A stretch of 64,000 nt of DNA from Phenylobacterium sp. (GCF_030698145.1 NZ_JAUYNW010000059.1:1-64000); one strand, 5' to 3'; shown: positions 16,287-25,494, counted from the stretch's first letter. The notes: generated by a model not told the origin, from the letters alone. Translations and numbers: made by a program.

Positions 16287-19200
16287 GCCGCGCGCTCCCC
16301 AGGCAGACCCGCGCCGTCCCAGCCGACGACCTTGGTGGCGACGCGATGGCCGCTCAGCGCCATGGCCTCGATCACCGGCCCGAAGCGCGCCTCGAGGCGG
16401 CGGATCGCGGCCGCGGCGTCGTCGCCCCGGCTACCGTGGTGGACGTCGACCATCTCGCCTGGCGTGGCCCGGAACTTGACGAGCTGGCTATCGGTCCCGC
16501 CGAAGCCGCCGACCGTGAAGCCGCCGCCGTTGGCGAAGCCGGGGATCAGGCCGGCCGCCTGGCCGAACTGCTGGAAGTGCCACTTGGCGTAGCCCTCGGC
16601 GTCCCTGATCCCGAGCGACTGCAGGTAGGCCTTGGACTTGGCGTCACGGGTGCTTTCCTCCTGGTACTCGGCCATGACGCTCGGATAGCGGGCCAGGTAG
16701 CCGGCCCAGCCGGTCGGGCCCGCCGGCGCTGCGGTGTCGTTGGCCGGCGCCGGGGCGACGGGCGGCGGCGTGGCCGCGACCAGGGCCTGTTGGCTGGCGA
16801 CGGCCTGTTGATGGGACAAGGCCACCTGCAGGTTGGCGATGGCCTGGGCGACGCTCAGGACGCTCGCATTGATCTGCAGCAGGCCCGCGACCTGGGCGTC
16901 GAGGCTGGCGAGCTGCTGTTCGGCGATCGTCGCCGTCCGGCTGGCGGTGTTCTCGGCCGCCTCGACCGCGGCCTTGACCGCCCAGACGTTGCGCAGATGA
17001 TCCAGCAGGGTCTTGGACTGGCCCTCCGAGACCGCCAGGAACTTCTCGCTCACGCCCTGCAGGTCGCCCAGCGCGTCTTCGTTGCCGAGCCGCGCCAGCG
17101 ACGCCACCCGCTGAAACTCCGCACCGACGGTGGCCAGCGCGGCCTCGGACGGATCGGCGGCGTCCAGGCTGGCGCGAAACGCCTTGAGCGAGGTGGCGAA
17201 GGCCCGGAACTTGTCGATCGTCGCCTGCAGGTCCGCGCGCTCGCGCTCCCATGCCTCGCGAAGATCGTTTCGAGCGCTGGCCACCTGGTCGGCGGCCAGG
17301 GCCGAGGCCTGGGCGAAGTCCTGCGCCGCGTAGATCGCCGCCTGAAGGCCGCGCAGGCTGGCGTCCAGCGCCGCGAGCTCGATCTGGCGCTTGGCGGCCA
17401 GGGCGCCGGTCGCGTCGCCCTGGGCCTCCATGAGCTGGATCTCGAGGCCGCGCTGCGCATTGGCCAGGGCCGCAGCCTTGGCCGCCGCGTCGGCCGCGTC
17501 CTGCAGCGCCCAGAGCTGCTCCTGGAGACCGCGATTGGTGGCGTCGATCCCAGCCAGCTCGTCGGCCCGGCGCGCGGCGAGCGCCTCCGTCGCCTTGCCC
17601 TGCGCCTCGAGCAGCGCGATCTCAAGTTCGCGATGCTGCGCCGCGACCCTGGCGACCCGCTCGGCCTCGGCCTGGCGCGCCCGCTCTTCAGCCTCAGCCT
17701 TGGCCTTCTTCTTCGACGAGCTCCCCGATAGGAATCCGCCGATCCCGCCGATGATGGCGCCGATCGCCGTCCCGATCCCCGGAAGCAGCATCGTGCCCAT
17801 CATCGCGCCGGAGGCCGCCCCCGAGAGCGCCGACCCGGCCGGGCCGCCGATCGCCTGCCCCGCCATGTCGGCAATGCCGGCGACGGCGCCGACCTTGCCG
17901 GAGAACGTGCCGTTCTTCCCGAAGGCCTCCTTCACGGCCTTCACGGCCGCGAGCACGCCCTTGATCGCCCCCATCCAATCCTTGTTCTTTAGCGCGTAGA
18001 AGATGTCGTCGACGGAATAGGTCACGTCCTCGAAGGCCCGCGACATCTCCTCGGCCGCACGCTCGATATCGTTGCGCAGGTCGAGGACGACGTTGCCCAT
18101 GGTCTTGAGCTCGCCGGTGACCTGCTCGACCTGTTTCTTCACCAGGGGCACGGCGTCCATCCGCCCGACCGCCTCGTGATACTGGGTCCAGGTGATGATC
18201 CCGGCCGCCGCGGCTTCGCGCAGCGTGTTCAGGTTGGTCACGATCTCATGCGTGCGCCGCTCCTGGTCGGTCATCAGACCTTCCAGGATCGACGCGGTCT
18301 CGGCCTTGAGCTCCTTCAGCGCGTCGACGGACTTCTTCAGCGCCGCGGTGCTCTTCTTGGTCGCCTCTTCCGATTGGCCAGCGGCGACCGCGACGGCGGC
18401 GATCGCCGGCGCCGTGACCCCGCGCAGGATCTCGGCGTAACGCTTCTCCGCGCTGGCAGCGGCCTCCGTCGCGGCCTTGGCCCGGGCGCGGGCCTGCTCG
18501 ACGCCCTTGCCGAGATTGGCGTCGAGTTCCGTGGCCGGACTGATCATGCCGCCCATGCCGCCCTCGGCGGCCATCATCGCCTGAGCGAAGCCGGCGAGGC
18601 GGCGAGGATCGGCGTTGTCGCGCGCGGTGCGCTGGGCCAGCTCGGCCGCCTCGGCCGCTGCGATGGCCTTTTCCCGCAGCGCCTTGGCGGCGGTGATCGC
18701 GGCGGCGGCCTCGAGGCGCAGCGCGTTGGCGTGCTCGACCGCCGTGACCTTCGCCGCGCCGGTCGCGGTCCCAGCCTTCCGCGTCGCCTCGGCATAGGCG
18801 TCGAGCGCGGTCTTGGCCCCGCCCATGGTGTCGACCAGGCGGCGGTTCTCCGCATCGACCTTGGCCTGTTCGGCGGCCATGTAGACCAGGGCCGCCGTCA
18901 CGGCGCCGACGCCGAGCGCCACCAGGCCGAGCGGGCCGGCGAGCGCGGCGATCGTCAGGCCCATGCCGGCCAGCGCGGCGCCGGCGCTGACCGTGGCCGA
19001 GGCGACCACGCCGAGCGACGAGATGAAGGCGCCCAGGACCAGCACAAGCGGGCCGACCGCCGCGGCGACGGCGGCGACCACGACGCCGACATTGAGCAGA
19101 ACCGGGCTCACGCTGGCGATCGCATCGATCAGGTCGGTGAAGCCGGTGACCAGGCCGGTCACGAAGCCGAGCAGGCCCGACTTGCCGATGGCGATCCCGA

Positions 19201-20254
19201 GTTCCTCGAGCGAGCCCTTGAGCTGCTCCAACTGGCCGGCCAGGCCTGTCATGCGCTGCGCGGCCTGGGCCGCGGCGTCGGTTTCCTTGATCGCGACCTT
19301 GATCTTGTCGAGGCCGGCGGCGCCCTGATCCATGAGGCCGATCGCGGTTCGCATGGCGTCCGAGCCGAAGATCTCCTTAAGGACTTCGGTCTTCGCCTCA
19401 TCCGACAGACCGCCGAGCCGGTTGCGAAGCAGCTCGGCGATCGCCGACATGCTTTTCATCTGGCCGTTGGCCTCGAAGAAGCTGAGCCCATAGGCGCGCA
19501 TGAGGCCGGCGGCTTCCTTGCTCTTGGGAACAAGGAAGGTGAGGAACGTCTTGAAACTTGTGCCGGCGTCGGATCCCGAGGCGAAGAGCGACGAGGTCCC
19601 GGCGAGAACCGCGTTGAAATCCTCGAAGGTGACGCCGAGGCCTGCCGCCACGCCGCCCGCCTGGCCGATCGCGTCTGTGAAGTCGGCGAAGTCGAGCTTC
19701 GATTCGTTGACCGCGCCCGTGATCTGATTGACCACGGCCGGGAGCTCGCCGGCGCTCAGCTTGAATTGCTGCATGCTGTCGCTGATCGCCGAGGCGGCCG
19801 GGGCGAGCTCGCTTCCCGCCGCGGCGGCTAGGTCGACCGCCGCCTTCGCGGCCCCGCCAAGGATCGCCTCGGTTCCCAGGCCGGTCTTGGCCAGCATATC
19901 CATGGCGTCGGCCGCCTCGGACGCGCTGAACACCGTGCTCCGGCCGATCTGGCGCGCGGCGGCCTCCATCGCGGCCATGTCCTGGGACGCGGCCTTGGTG
20001 GAGATCTGCACCCGGATCATCGCCGACTCGAAGTCGGCCGAGGCCTTGAGCGCCCCGGCGCCGAACGCCAGCAGCGGCACGGTCAGCCCCATCGACAGGG
20101 ACCGGCCAACCGACTGCATCGAGGCCCCGATCTTCTCCAGGGACTTCCCGGCTTTCCGCAGCTCCCGTTGGGCGGCGTCGAGCCCTTGCGTGAACTGCGC
20201 AGAGTCCAGGCCGAGGACGACGCGCAGGGAACCGATCGTGGCGTTGCTTCCCAT
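16283..20254 (-). CDS. Phage tail tape measure protein, TP901 family
   Basis: A 1323-residue tape measure protein that sets tail length and helps DNA entry. The TP901 core lies at about residues 60-330 (DFESAMIRVQISTKAA, FSASEAADAMDMLAKTG, FKTFLTFLVP, GSDAMRTAIGLMDQG). A hydrophobic region with several membrane-like helices follows (about 355-465), then Ala-rich coiled coils (about 480-1130). The C-terminal 80 residues hold a small Tyr/Trp-rich module (YLARYPSV, KWHFQQFGQA) and a Gly-rich segment. The ATG at 20254 has AAAGGAAG before it and is preferred to 20269. It follows the frameshifted tail chaperone, the normal siphophage order. Confidence 0.93.
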   Translation of the reverse strand: MGSNATIGSLRVVLGLDSAQFTQGLDAAQRELRKAGKSLEKIGASMQSVGRSLSMGLTVPLLAFGAGALKASADFESAMIRVQISTKAASQDMAAMEAAARQIGRSTVFSASEAADAMDMLAKTGLGTEAILGGAAKAAVDLAAAAGSELAPAASAISDSMQQFKLSAGELPAVVNQITGAVNESKLDFADFTDAIGQAGGVAAGLGVTFEDFNAVLAGTSSLFASGSDAGTSFKTFLTFLVPKSKEAAGLMRAYGLSFFEANGQMKSMSAIAELLRNRLGGLSDEAKTEVLKEIFGSDAMRTAIGLMDQGAAGLDKIKVAIKETDAAAQAAQRMTGLAGQLEQLKGSLEELGIAIGKSGLLGFVTGLVTGFTDLIDAIASVSPVLLNVGVVVAAVAAAVGPLVLVLGAFISSLGVVASATVSAGAALAGMGLTIAALAGPLGLVALGVGAVTAALVYMAAEQAKVDAENRRLVDTMGGAKTALDAYAEATRKAGTATGAAKVTAVEHANALRLEAAAAITAAKALREKAIAAAEAAELAQRTARDNADPRRLAGFAQAMMAAEGGMGGMISPATELDANLGKGVEQARARAKAATEAAASAEKRYAEILRGVTAPAIAAVAVAAGQSEEATKKSTAALKKSVDALKELKAETASILEGLMTDQERRTHEIVTNLNTLREAAAAGIITWTQYHEAVGRMDAVPLVKKQVEQVTGELKTMGNVVLDLRNDIERAAEEMSRAFEDVTYSVDDIFYALKNKDWMGAIKGVLAAVKAVKEAFGKNGTFSGKVGAVAGIADMAGQAIGGPAGSALSGAASGAMMGTMLLPGIGTAIGAIIGGIGGFLSGSSSKKKAKAEAEERARQAEAERVARVAAQHRELEIALLEAQGKATEALAARRADELAGIDATNRGLQEQLWALQDAADAAAKAAALANAQRGLEIQLMEAQGDATGALAAKRQIELAALDASLRGLQAAIYAAQDFAQASALAADQVASARNDLREAWERERADLQATIDKFRAFATSLKAFRASLDAADPSEAALATVGAEFQRVASLARLGNEDALGDLQGVSEKFLAVSEGQSKTLLDHLRNVWAVKAAVEAAENTASRTATIAEQQLASLDAQVAGLLQINASVLSVAQAIANLQVALSHQQAVASQQALVAATPPPVAPAPANDTAAPAGPTGWAGYLARYPSVMAEYQEESTRDAKSKAYLQSLGIRDAEGYAKWHFQQFGQAAGLIPGFANGGGFTVGGFGGTDSQLVKFRATPGEMVDVHHGSRGDDAAAAIRRLEARFGPVIEAMALSGHRVATKVVGWDGAGLPGERAA

Positions 20255-20299
20255 GTCGCTTCCTTTCATCGGGGGCCTGAGACGCGGACGCCGCTCAGG

Positions 20300-20979
20300 T
20301 CAGGTCGCGGTGCGGCGGCCTTCAGCGACAGCCATCACGACAGTCCACTTCCGCATGACCGCTTCGATTTCGTCGGCGGTTTGAGCGGGCGGCCCACGCG
20401 GGCCGCCCTGCAACTCAGACAGAGTCGGCGGATACTTCGCGTGCGGTAGATATGCGATGTGCCAGGCCAGCCATGCCCGGTCGTTCTGTTCGACCTCACG
20501 GGCCTCTGCCTTGCCGCGGACAGCCAGGGCAAAGAGCCGCGGGGTCTGGCGCCAGAACTCGGAGGGCGGACCGAGCCCTAGCCGACACCAGAGGACAAAG
20601 AGCTCTGCCCAGTCCCAGCCACGGCGGCGGTCCTCGCCGCCTTCCGAGGGCCCGGCGTGGCCTTGCCGGCCTCCGAAGCCGGGAAGGCCTTCACCAGCGC
20701 CTCGATCACCTTGGCCGCAGTCACCTCGACGCCAGCCCCATGGATCAGGAGGCCGACCGCCTTCAAATCGAGGTCGCCGTGGTGCTCATGCAGGCCGGCC
20801 CAGAGCAGGGTCCGAAGGAAGCCCAGGCGCATGCCGGGCCCGGCCAGCTCTGCGATCTCGCCGGCGCTGATGTTGAGTTTGTCTTCGAGCATACACAGCG
20901 TGTTGATGTCGAAGAGCAGCGTCATGGTCTCCTCCCCATTGGGGAAGGAGACCTCGCCGCGAACCGGGTTCGCCGACAT
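20300..20979 (-). CDS. Tail assembly chaperone, -1 frameshift extended product (gpGT-like)
   Basis: A second open frame, -1 relative to the chaperone gene and lacking a start codon, runs from the overlap to a TGA at 20300-20302. It encodes EGGEDRRRGWDWAELF...LFALAVRGKAEA...LAWHIAYLPHA. A slippery heptamer, G GGC CCT in the zero frame (20653 down to 20647), lies in the overlap exactly on codons 110-111. Slippage gives GGG CCC T and fuses 109 zero-frame residues to the second domain, 226 residues in all. Lambda gpG/gpGT and many siphophages use the same arrangement just before the tape measure. The extended form recruits the tape measure protein; the short form coats it. Confidence 0.82.
20578..20979 (-). 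CDS. Tail assembly chaperone, unshifted product (gpG-like)
   Basis: A 133-residue protein beginning SANPVRGEVSFPNGEETM and containing LLFDINTLCMLEDKLNISAGEIAEL, the pattern of the gene-transfer-agent gp10-like chaperones. These load on the tape measure protein during tail assembly. The ATG at 20979 overlaps the tail tube stop by one base. Codons 2-7 contain a copy of the 17-bp palindrome, so this regulatory-looking element lies inside the coding start. The last 24 residues differ from those of the frameshifted product. Confidence 0.85.
   Translation of the reverse strand: MSANPVRGEVSFPNGEETMTLLFDINTLCMLEDKLNISAGEIAELAGPGMRLGFLRTLLWAGLHEHHGDLDLKAVGLLIHGAGVEVTAAKVIEALVKAFPASEAGKATPGPRKAARTAAVAGTGQSSLSSGVG
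20647..20653 (-). promoter_or_regulatory. Slippery heptamer GGGCCCT for -1 ribosomal frameshifting
   Basis: Read on the minus strand as G GGC CCT in the chaperone frame, a perfect X XXY YYZ heptamer. It is inside the overlap of the two frames, directly before the tape measure gene. Confidence 0.78.
20958..20974. repeat. Dispersed 17-bp palindrome, copy 4
   Basis: CGCGAACCGGGTTCGCC, 16 of 17 positions, covering codons 2-7 of the tail chaperone gene. Confidence 0.75.
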
Positions 20980-21413
20980 TACGCCCCCATGGTCCCGCGG
21001 GCGATCGCGCCGGCGACCTTGAGGTTCAGCGTCGCCTTCATCAGGCCGCTGACGTCGATCCCGTCCGGAGCCCAGCCCAGCACGAAGGCCGGATAGCGCT
21101 GGAACTTGTCGTTGGGATAGACCAGGCGAACCGACCGGGTCTCGCCCGACACCCGCCAGGCCACCACATAGTCGTCCGTGGTGCTGCCGGGGATGTGATT
21201 GACCGCCAGCGACATCTCGCCGGGATCGATCATGCCTTGCTCGAACTCCTTGGTCCTGTTCGGGCTCTTCATGTGAGTCGACTCGACCTGGTCGGTGGAC
21301 TCGTTCGGCGGGGTCACGTTCGTGACCAGCCCGACCTCGAACCAACCGCCGGGCTCGGCGGTCACCCCATCATGGACCTCGACATAGGTCCCGTAGCCAA
21401 TAAGCCCGCTCAT
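20979..21413 (-). CDS. Phage major tail tube protein
   Basis: A 144-residue protein beginning MSGLIGYGTYVEVHDG, with GLVTNVTPPNESTDQVESTHM, the pattern of lambda gpV-like tail tube subunits of siphophages. SLAVNHIPGSTTDD and a terminal LKVAGAIARGTMG strand complete the beta-barrel fold. It polymerises around the tape measure to form the tail tube. It lies between tail terminator and chaperone, as in HK97-type genomes. The stop and the next start overlap (TAATG). Confidence 0.88.
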   Translation of the reverse strand: MSGLIGYGTYVEVHDGVTAEPGGWFEVGLVTNVTPPNESTDQVESTHMKSPNRTKEFEQGMIDPGEMSLAVNHIPGSTTDDYVVAWRVSGETRSVRLVYPNDKFQRYPAFVLGWAPDGIDVSGLMKATLNLKVAGAIARGTMGA

Positions 21414-21424
21414 GATTGCATCTC

Positions 21425-21826
21425 CTAGGGCGCTGCGTTGTGCCAGATCCGGATTTGGAGTCTGACGTTGTGAAATTCGGTAGAGCCGTCAGGTTGCGGG
21501 CCGTCGCCCACCTCGAAGGCGTCGCCGTCGTCCTCGATGAAGGCGCCTTGAATTCGCGGATTGGAGGGGTCGTCGCAGGCGGCGATTACCGCGCGAGCGG
21601 TCAGCTTGGCCTCGGCGTAGGTTCCGCCCCAGCAATCGGCCTGGACAAGCGCGCCAGTGGTCGAGCTGCGACCGCGCATGGTGTAGCCGTGCCCCCCAGT
21701 GATCCGGTGGAGGGTGATCGCCGGGATGGCCCCACCCTGCGGCAGGGCGTTCCAGTCGATCCGATCGGTGACCATGGCGGCGACCCCGCTTGCGGCCAAC
21801 AAGAAGGCGATCAGATCTTCTTCCAT
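21425..21826 (-). CDS. Phage tail terminator/completion protein (DUF3168-like)
   Basis: A 133-residue protein of the DUF3168 type: a helical start MEEDLIAFLLAASGVAAMV, IDWNALPQGGAIPAITLHRI, and a C-terminal strand RLQIRIWHNAAP. The family caps the tail tube and joins it to the head. It starts in TAATG overlap with the gp10-like gene and precedes the tail tube gene, the conserved order. Confidence 0.85.
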   Translation of the reverse strand: MEEDLIAFLLAASGVAAMVTDRIDWNALPQGGAIPAITLHRITGGHGYTMRGRSSTTGALVQADCWGGTYAEAKLTARAVIAACDDPSNPRIQGAFIEDDGDAFEVGDGPQPDGSTEFHNVRLQIRIWHNAAP

Positions 21827-22353
21827 TAACCACCCGCCCCGCGTCGAGCCGCCTTGCGCGCAGCGCGCGCGGCGGCCTTGTTGAATTCCTCGGTAATCGC
21901 GGCCTTCATGTCCTCGGCCACCCGTTCGCGGCCTGCCTCCCAGGCCGGACGCATGTACGGGTGAGGCGTGTTGTGGATCGACCCGAACTCCTCCAGGTGG
22001 GCGTGCGGCTGCTGACCGGGCCCGATGTAGACTTCGATCGTTGACCCCGCCTCGCTCTCGCGTCGGGCGCTCCGCAGCGCTGCAACGGCGGCCTCCTGGC
22101 CCTCGCCGCGGCGCAGGGCGGCGCGGAACTCCGACTTGCCGGTCGGGTTGGCCAGCTTGCCGCTGACCTTGATGGCGCGCTTAAGCACCCCCCGGTCGAC
22201 ATGCACGAGTTGGCGGGCATGCTCCGCGACTGGCTCGCCGGCTTTCATCATCCCGCGCTTGAGCGCGTTCTTCGCGGTCGCCGAGCTGGTCGACTCGATC
22301 AGCGTGCGCAGGGCGCCGTCCAGCTCCTGCAGGCCCTCGATCTTGAACTTCAT
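21826..22353 (-). CDS. HK97 gp10-family head-tail joining protein
   Basis: A 175-residue protein with MKFKIEGLQELDGALRTL at the N-terminus and the family landmark HAHLEEFGSIHNTPHPYMRPAW near residue 125. The Lys/Arg-rich helices in between and the C-terminal RAARKAARRGAG tail are typical of this head-tail joining family. It overlaps the preceding stopper gene by four bases. Its partners are the connector proteins encoded on both sides. Confidence 0.9.
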   Translation of the reverse strand: MKFKIEGLQELDGALRTLIESTSSATAKNALKRGMMKAGEPVAEHARQLVHVDRGVLKRAIKVSGKLANPTGKSEFRAALRRGEGQEAAVAALRSARRESEAGSTIEVYIGPGQQPHAHLEEFGSIHNTPHPYMRPAWEAGRERVAEDMKAAITEEFNKAAARAARKAARRGAGG

Positions 22354-22688
22354 GGCGCGGCCGTTTCGGCCAGGGCGATCGCCGAGATCTCGATCCCGCG
22401 CTTGCGGCCGATCTCCTTCGCCGCGACGACTTGGTAGAGCCGGCCCTCGCACGACACTTGGTCACGAGGATCGACGGTCGAGAGAACCGACGACCAGGCC
22501 GCCTCGAAACGCGTGGTGATGCTGGCGCCGACCTGCTGCGCCCGCACCCGCTCGCCGTCCTTCACGTCCTCTTTGCTGGCCCAAACCGTCACAAGATCGG
22601 TGAAGTTCGGGACCTTGGCATTGAAGCCGTCTCTCAGCTTGACGGCGCGTCGGATCGTGACGCGCCGATCGCGGGTGCGGGAACGCAT
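22350..22688 (-). CDS. Phage head-tail adaptor / head closure protein
   Basis: A 112-residue protein of the head-tail joining (SPP1 gp16-like) group, with RVTIRRAVKLRDGFN and VTVWASKEDVKDGERVRAQQV. These small beta-barrels close the connector after packaging. The gene overlaps the gp10-family gene by four bases. Confidence comes from motif pattern plus fixed gene order. Confidence 0.8.
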   Translation of the reverse strand: MRSRTRDRRVTIRRAVKLRDGFNAKVPNFTDLVTVWASKEDVKDGERVRAQQVGASITTRFEAAWSSVLSTVDPRDQVSCEGRLYQVVAAKEIGRKRGIEISAIALAETAAP

Positions 22689-22701
22689 GGCCCGGGTCGC
22701 C

Positions 22702-23208
22702 TTAGGCGTCGCCGCCGACGATCACCAGGTCATAGCTGACACTGGAGCCGGCGCCGCTGTTGGCGATCCGGAGCAAGTCGCCGGTCGCGGCCGTAACCGG
22801 CCACCCCGCCGCTGTTGGGGCGGCGATCAGCATCACCCCGCCGGGCGGCAGGGCGACCTTGTGGGTGCTGGCCCCGAAAGGCCCGACGAAGGTGTTGGTC
22901 GCGGCGCCGCCGATCACGACGTCGTTCGTATTGTTGGCCGACGCGACGACCAGGATCGCTTTGATGCGAGCGAACGAAGCGTCCTCTCCGAGCGGGTCGG
23001 TCAGGGCGCCCGCGAGGTCGATGTCGTCATTCGACGAGGCGGCGATCGACCGGGTGTCCGCGAACATCAGGTTGGCTTGGCCAGCGCCGACGCCGTCGAG
23101 GAACTGGACGATCCTCTTCTTGGCGATCGAAGCTTCGACGGAAACGAGATCGGGAGCGCCGGTGATGAGGCCGACGATCGACGCGGTGACAGTGAGATTC
23201 AGGCTCAT
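22702..23208 (-). CDS. Hypothetical phage structural protein, 168 residues
   Basis: A 168-residue protein starting MSLNLTVTASIVGLITGAPD, with a second half rich in beta strands (VVASANNTNDVVIGG, HKVALPPGGVMLIAAP). It lies between the gp6-like connector and the head closure gene, where accessory head-decoration proteins often lie. No family recognised. The ATG at 23208 has AGGAGGC upstream. A perfect 17-bp palindrome ends 37 bp before the start. Confidence 0.7.
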   Translation of the reverse strand: MSLNLTVTASIVGLITGAPDLVSVEASIAKKRIVQFLDGVGAGQANLMFADTRSIAASSNDDIDLAGALTDPLGEDASFARIKAILVVASANNTNDVVIGGAATNTFVGPFGASTHKVALPPGGVMLIAAPTAAGWPVTAATGDLLRIANSGAGSSVSYDLVIVGGDA

Positions 23209-23244
23209 GACGGCCTCCTTTGGGGTTGAAGACAAAGCGAAGGT

Positions 23245-23261
23245 GGCGAACCCGGTTCGCC
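23245..23261. repeat. Dispersed 17-bp palindrome, copy 5 (perfect)
   Basis: Perfect GGCGAACC-C-GGTTCGCC in a 74-bp gap between two head genes, 37 bp before the start at 23208. Confidence 0.85.
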
Positions 23262-23282
23262 GGAAACACGGGTGCGCGGGCG

Positions 23283-23870
23283 CTAAGCGACCAGGCCGAC
23301 CCGATAGCGGTCGAGGGTGCGCGCAGCGCCCTTCGGAATGTCGCCCGCCGGATCCTCGAAGAGGCCGCGCAGGATGATCTTGAGCGCCCCGACCAGATCG
23401 GCCGGCACAGCCGCGGCGGCGCCGTACCCGGCGACGAAGGTGATCTTCACCGCGCCAGGCTGACAGCGGACGCTCGGATAGGTGACGCCATGGGCCGGGG
23501 TCAGCACGGCCGGGCTCTGATCCTTGTCCAACCGGTACTGATCGGCGGCCAGGGTCTGGGTGTCGCCGGCGGCGTCGACATAGGTGATCGCGCTGATCGA
23601 CTGCACCGGCCCGAGCGGGATCTCGATCCGGCTGCACAGCCGGTCCAGACTCAGCCGCCAGGTCTGGGTGACCATGGCGATCCCGATGCCGGTCGGCCCG
23701 TCGATCGCGCCGACCGCCGCCTCGAGGAGCTGCGCCACGTCGGCCGCCTCGGCGGCGTCGCCGGGTGCGAGATCCGCGACGGCGGCCAGGCGAAGGTGAG
23801 CCCGAGCCGCGTCGATCGTCATCGGCGTCGTCGCCGGCGCGGCGACGCGGGTCAGGCTCGACCAGCTCAC
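23283..23870 (-). CDS. Phage gp6-like head-tail connector protein
   Basis: A 195-residue protein. MTIDAARAHLRL near residue 16 and the following helices match the HK97 gp6/phiE125 gp8 connector family. QTWRLSLDRLCSRIEIPLGPVQSISAITYVDA and ITFVAGYG...VPADLVGALKIIL are the usual C-terminal landmarks. It forms a ring under the portal. It overlaps the small upstream gene by four bases. Confidence 0.87.
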   Translation of the reverse strand: MSWSSLTRVAAPATTPMTIDAARAHLRLAAVADLAPGDAAEAADVAQLLEAAVGAIDGPTGIGIAMVTQTWRLSLDRLCSRIEIPLGPVQSISAITYVDAAGDTQTLAADQYRLDKDQSPAVLTPAHGVTYPSVRCQPGAVKITFVAGYGAAAAVPADLVGALKIILRGLFEDPAGDIPKGAARTLDRYRVGLVA

Positions 23871-24076
23871 GAGGCGTCGCCGGCCGGCTTCGCGGCGCGG
23901 CGCTCAGCGCCCCGCAGCTTGTCCATGGCGGTTTCGATCGTCGAGGTGATCTTCACCGGTTCGGCGAAGCCGGCGGCAATCAGGCGGCGGCCCTCCTTGA
24001 CAGTGACGTCGACCTCTTCGTGCAAAGCACGCGAGCAGCCGTGGCCCTCCATGGGCACGAGCATTTTGACTTTCAT
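23867..24076 (-). CDS. Small phage protein, 69 residues
   Basis: A 69-residue protein with a beta-rich first half (MKVKMLVPMEG, HEEVDVTVKEGRRLIAAG) and a charged Ala/Arg/Lys tail. It lies between capsid and connector genes in the same orientation and overlaps the next start by four bases. Similar short proteins are common at this spot in HK97-like phages, but no function is known. Confidence 0.65.
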   Translation of the reverse strand: MKVKMLVPMEGHGCSRALHEEVDVTVKEGRRLIAAGFAEPVKITSTIETAMDKLRGAERRAAKPAGDAS

Positions 24077-24160
24077 CGGGGATCGGAGCTCCGGCCATGC
24101 GGCGGAAAAGGGCGGCGGCCTGGCCGTGGCCGCCGCCCTCCTGAGACTGATCCTCGGCCG

Positions 24161-25420
24161 TTAGGCCATGATCATGTGCTTGATGGCCGCGGTGTCCGCG
24201 AGCTCACCGTCATAGCGAGTGAAGGCCAGGAAGCCGACCTGCAGCGCCTCGGCGTACCGCTCGCGGAGAGTGAGCATCTGGACAGCCTTCACGCGGCGGA
24301 CGATGTACTTCTGACCGTCGCCGAAGATGATCGGCTTCGTGCCCGTGGCGACGTCGGCCAGGGCTTGGTTCACGTGATAGCGGTGATCCAGCAGGGTCGC
24401 CGGGGCGCCGGCCTTCACGTCGCCCATCTGCCAGAGATAGTTGCCCTGGCCGTCCTTGAGCTTGCGAAGCAGCTTGAAGGTCTGATCGTTGAACTGCCAG
24501 GCGCACTTGGGCGATTTGCGATAGGCCGGATTCACGGAATGCACGAGATCGAGCATTTCATCGGCAGCCAGAGCGGTCGCCGAGGCGGCCGTCTTGCCGA
24601 GCGTCGAGGCCGTGACGATACCGTTGGCCTGGCCGCTACCGGTGCCCGTGGTGAGCTTGGTGTTGACCCGGCGGCCGAGGCGTTCGCCGAACAGCTCGTT
24701 GAGCAGTTCGTCGAAATCGAACGCGGAATCCTGCAGCAGCTCGAAGGATACCTTCACGACGCCTGAGCTGGCGATGTAGGCGTCGAGTTGCTTGCCACCG
24801 AACGTCGCATCCTGATCGGAGTCGGCGGTGTTTTCGGTGTGGTCCTGGCCGGTGTTCGCCGTATCGTTCACGGTCGGCCAGGGAAGCGGCGCGCCGCTTT
24901 CGGTCGAGACGACGCGGATGACCTTGTCGTCATTCATCGGGCCCCAATCGGCCATGCTCTTCGTGATTTCCGCCATGAACTCGGTCGGAACCGAGTAACC
25001 GCCGGCGGCCGAAGTGCCGATCCCTTGGGCCCGCATTTCCGGCGTCACGTTCGCCTTAAAGCCGGCCATGGCGCGCCGCTCGCGCGGGTCGAGGTTCTCG
25101 ACACCGAACTGCATGGCGCGGCGGAACACGGCCTTCGGATCGATCGTCTCGCCGTCGTCGTCGTCGTGCTCCGAACGATCGTCCCGATCAGGCCGCCGGC
25201 GGGTGTCGGGGGCGAGCTTGTTCTCGCGCTCGATCAGCTTCTCCAGCCGATCGGCACGAGCCTCGAGGGTGTCGTACTCGACCATGGCGGCGTCGTGCTG
25301 GGTCTCGAGCTCGGTGCGTCGCGCCTCGGGCGTGTCGTCCTTGATCTCGTCGAGACGGGCGCGGGCGTCGGCCACGATCTTGGCTTGCTTCTCCCGCAGT
25401 TCCTTCAGTGCTTGGCTCAT
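24161..25420 (-). CDS. HK97-family major capsid protein
   Basis: A 419-residue capsid protein. Residues 1-100 are a charged coiled coil (LKELREKQAKIVADARARLDE...), the scaffolding delta-domain normally removed by the prohead protease. The mature HK97 fold begins near AMAGFKANVT (about 118-127). It includes GGYSVPTEFMAEI, SFELLQDSAFDFDELLNELFG and LLDHRYHV. The start at 25420 has AAGGGAACC upstream. An upstream in-frame start at 25441 is less likely. It follows the protease gene, the standard order. Confidence 0.95.
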   Translation of the reverse strand: MSQALKELREKQAKIVADARARLDEIKDDTPEARRTELETQHDAAMVEYDTLEARADRLEKLIERENKLAPDTRRRPDRDDRSEHDDDDGETIDPKAVFRRAMQFGVENLDPRERRAMAGFKANVTPEMRAQGIGTSAAGGYSVPTEFMAEITKSMADWGPMNDDKVIRVVSTESGAPLPWPTVNDTANTGQDHTENTADSDQDATFGGKQLDAYIASSGVVKVSFELLQDSAFDFDELLNELFGERLGRRVNTKLTTGTGSGQANGIVTASTLGKTAASATALAADEMLDLVHSVNPAYRKSPKCAWQFNDQTFKLLRKLKDGQGNYLWQMGDVKAGAPATLLDHRYHVNQALADVATGTKPIIFGDGQKYIVRRVKAVQMLTLRERYAEALQVGFLAFTRYDGELADTAAIKHMIMA

Positions 25421-25494
25421 GAGGTTCCCTTTTCTGAGCACAGTTCGCCGAGCCCAGGTTGCGCCCGGGGTCGGCCGTGAGATCGCCCTGCGGT

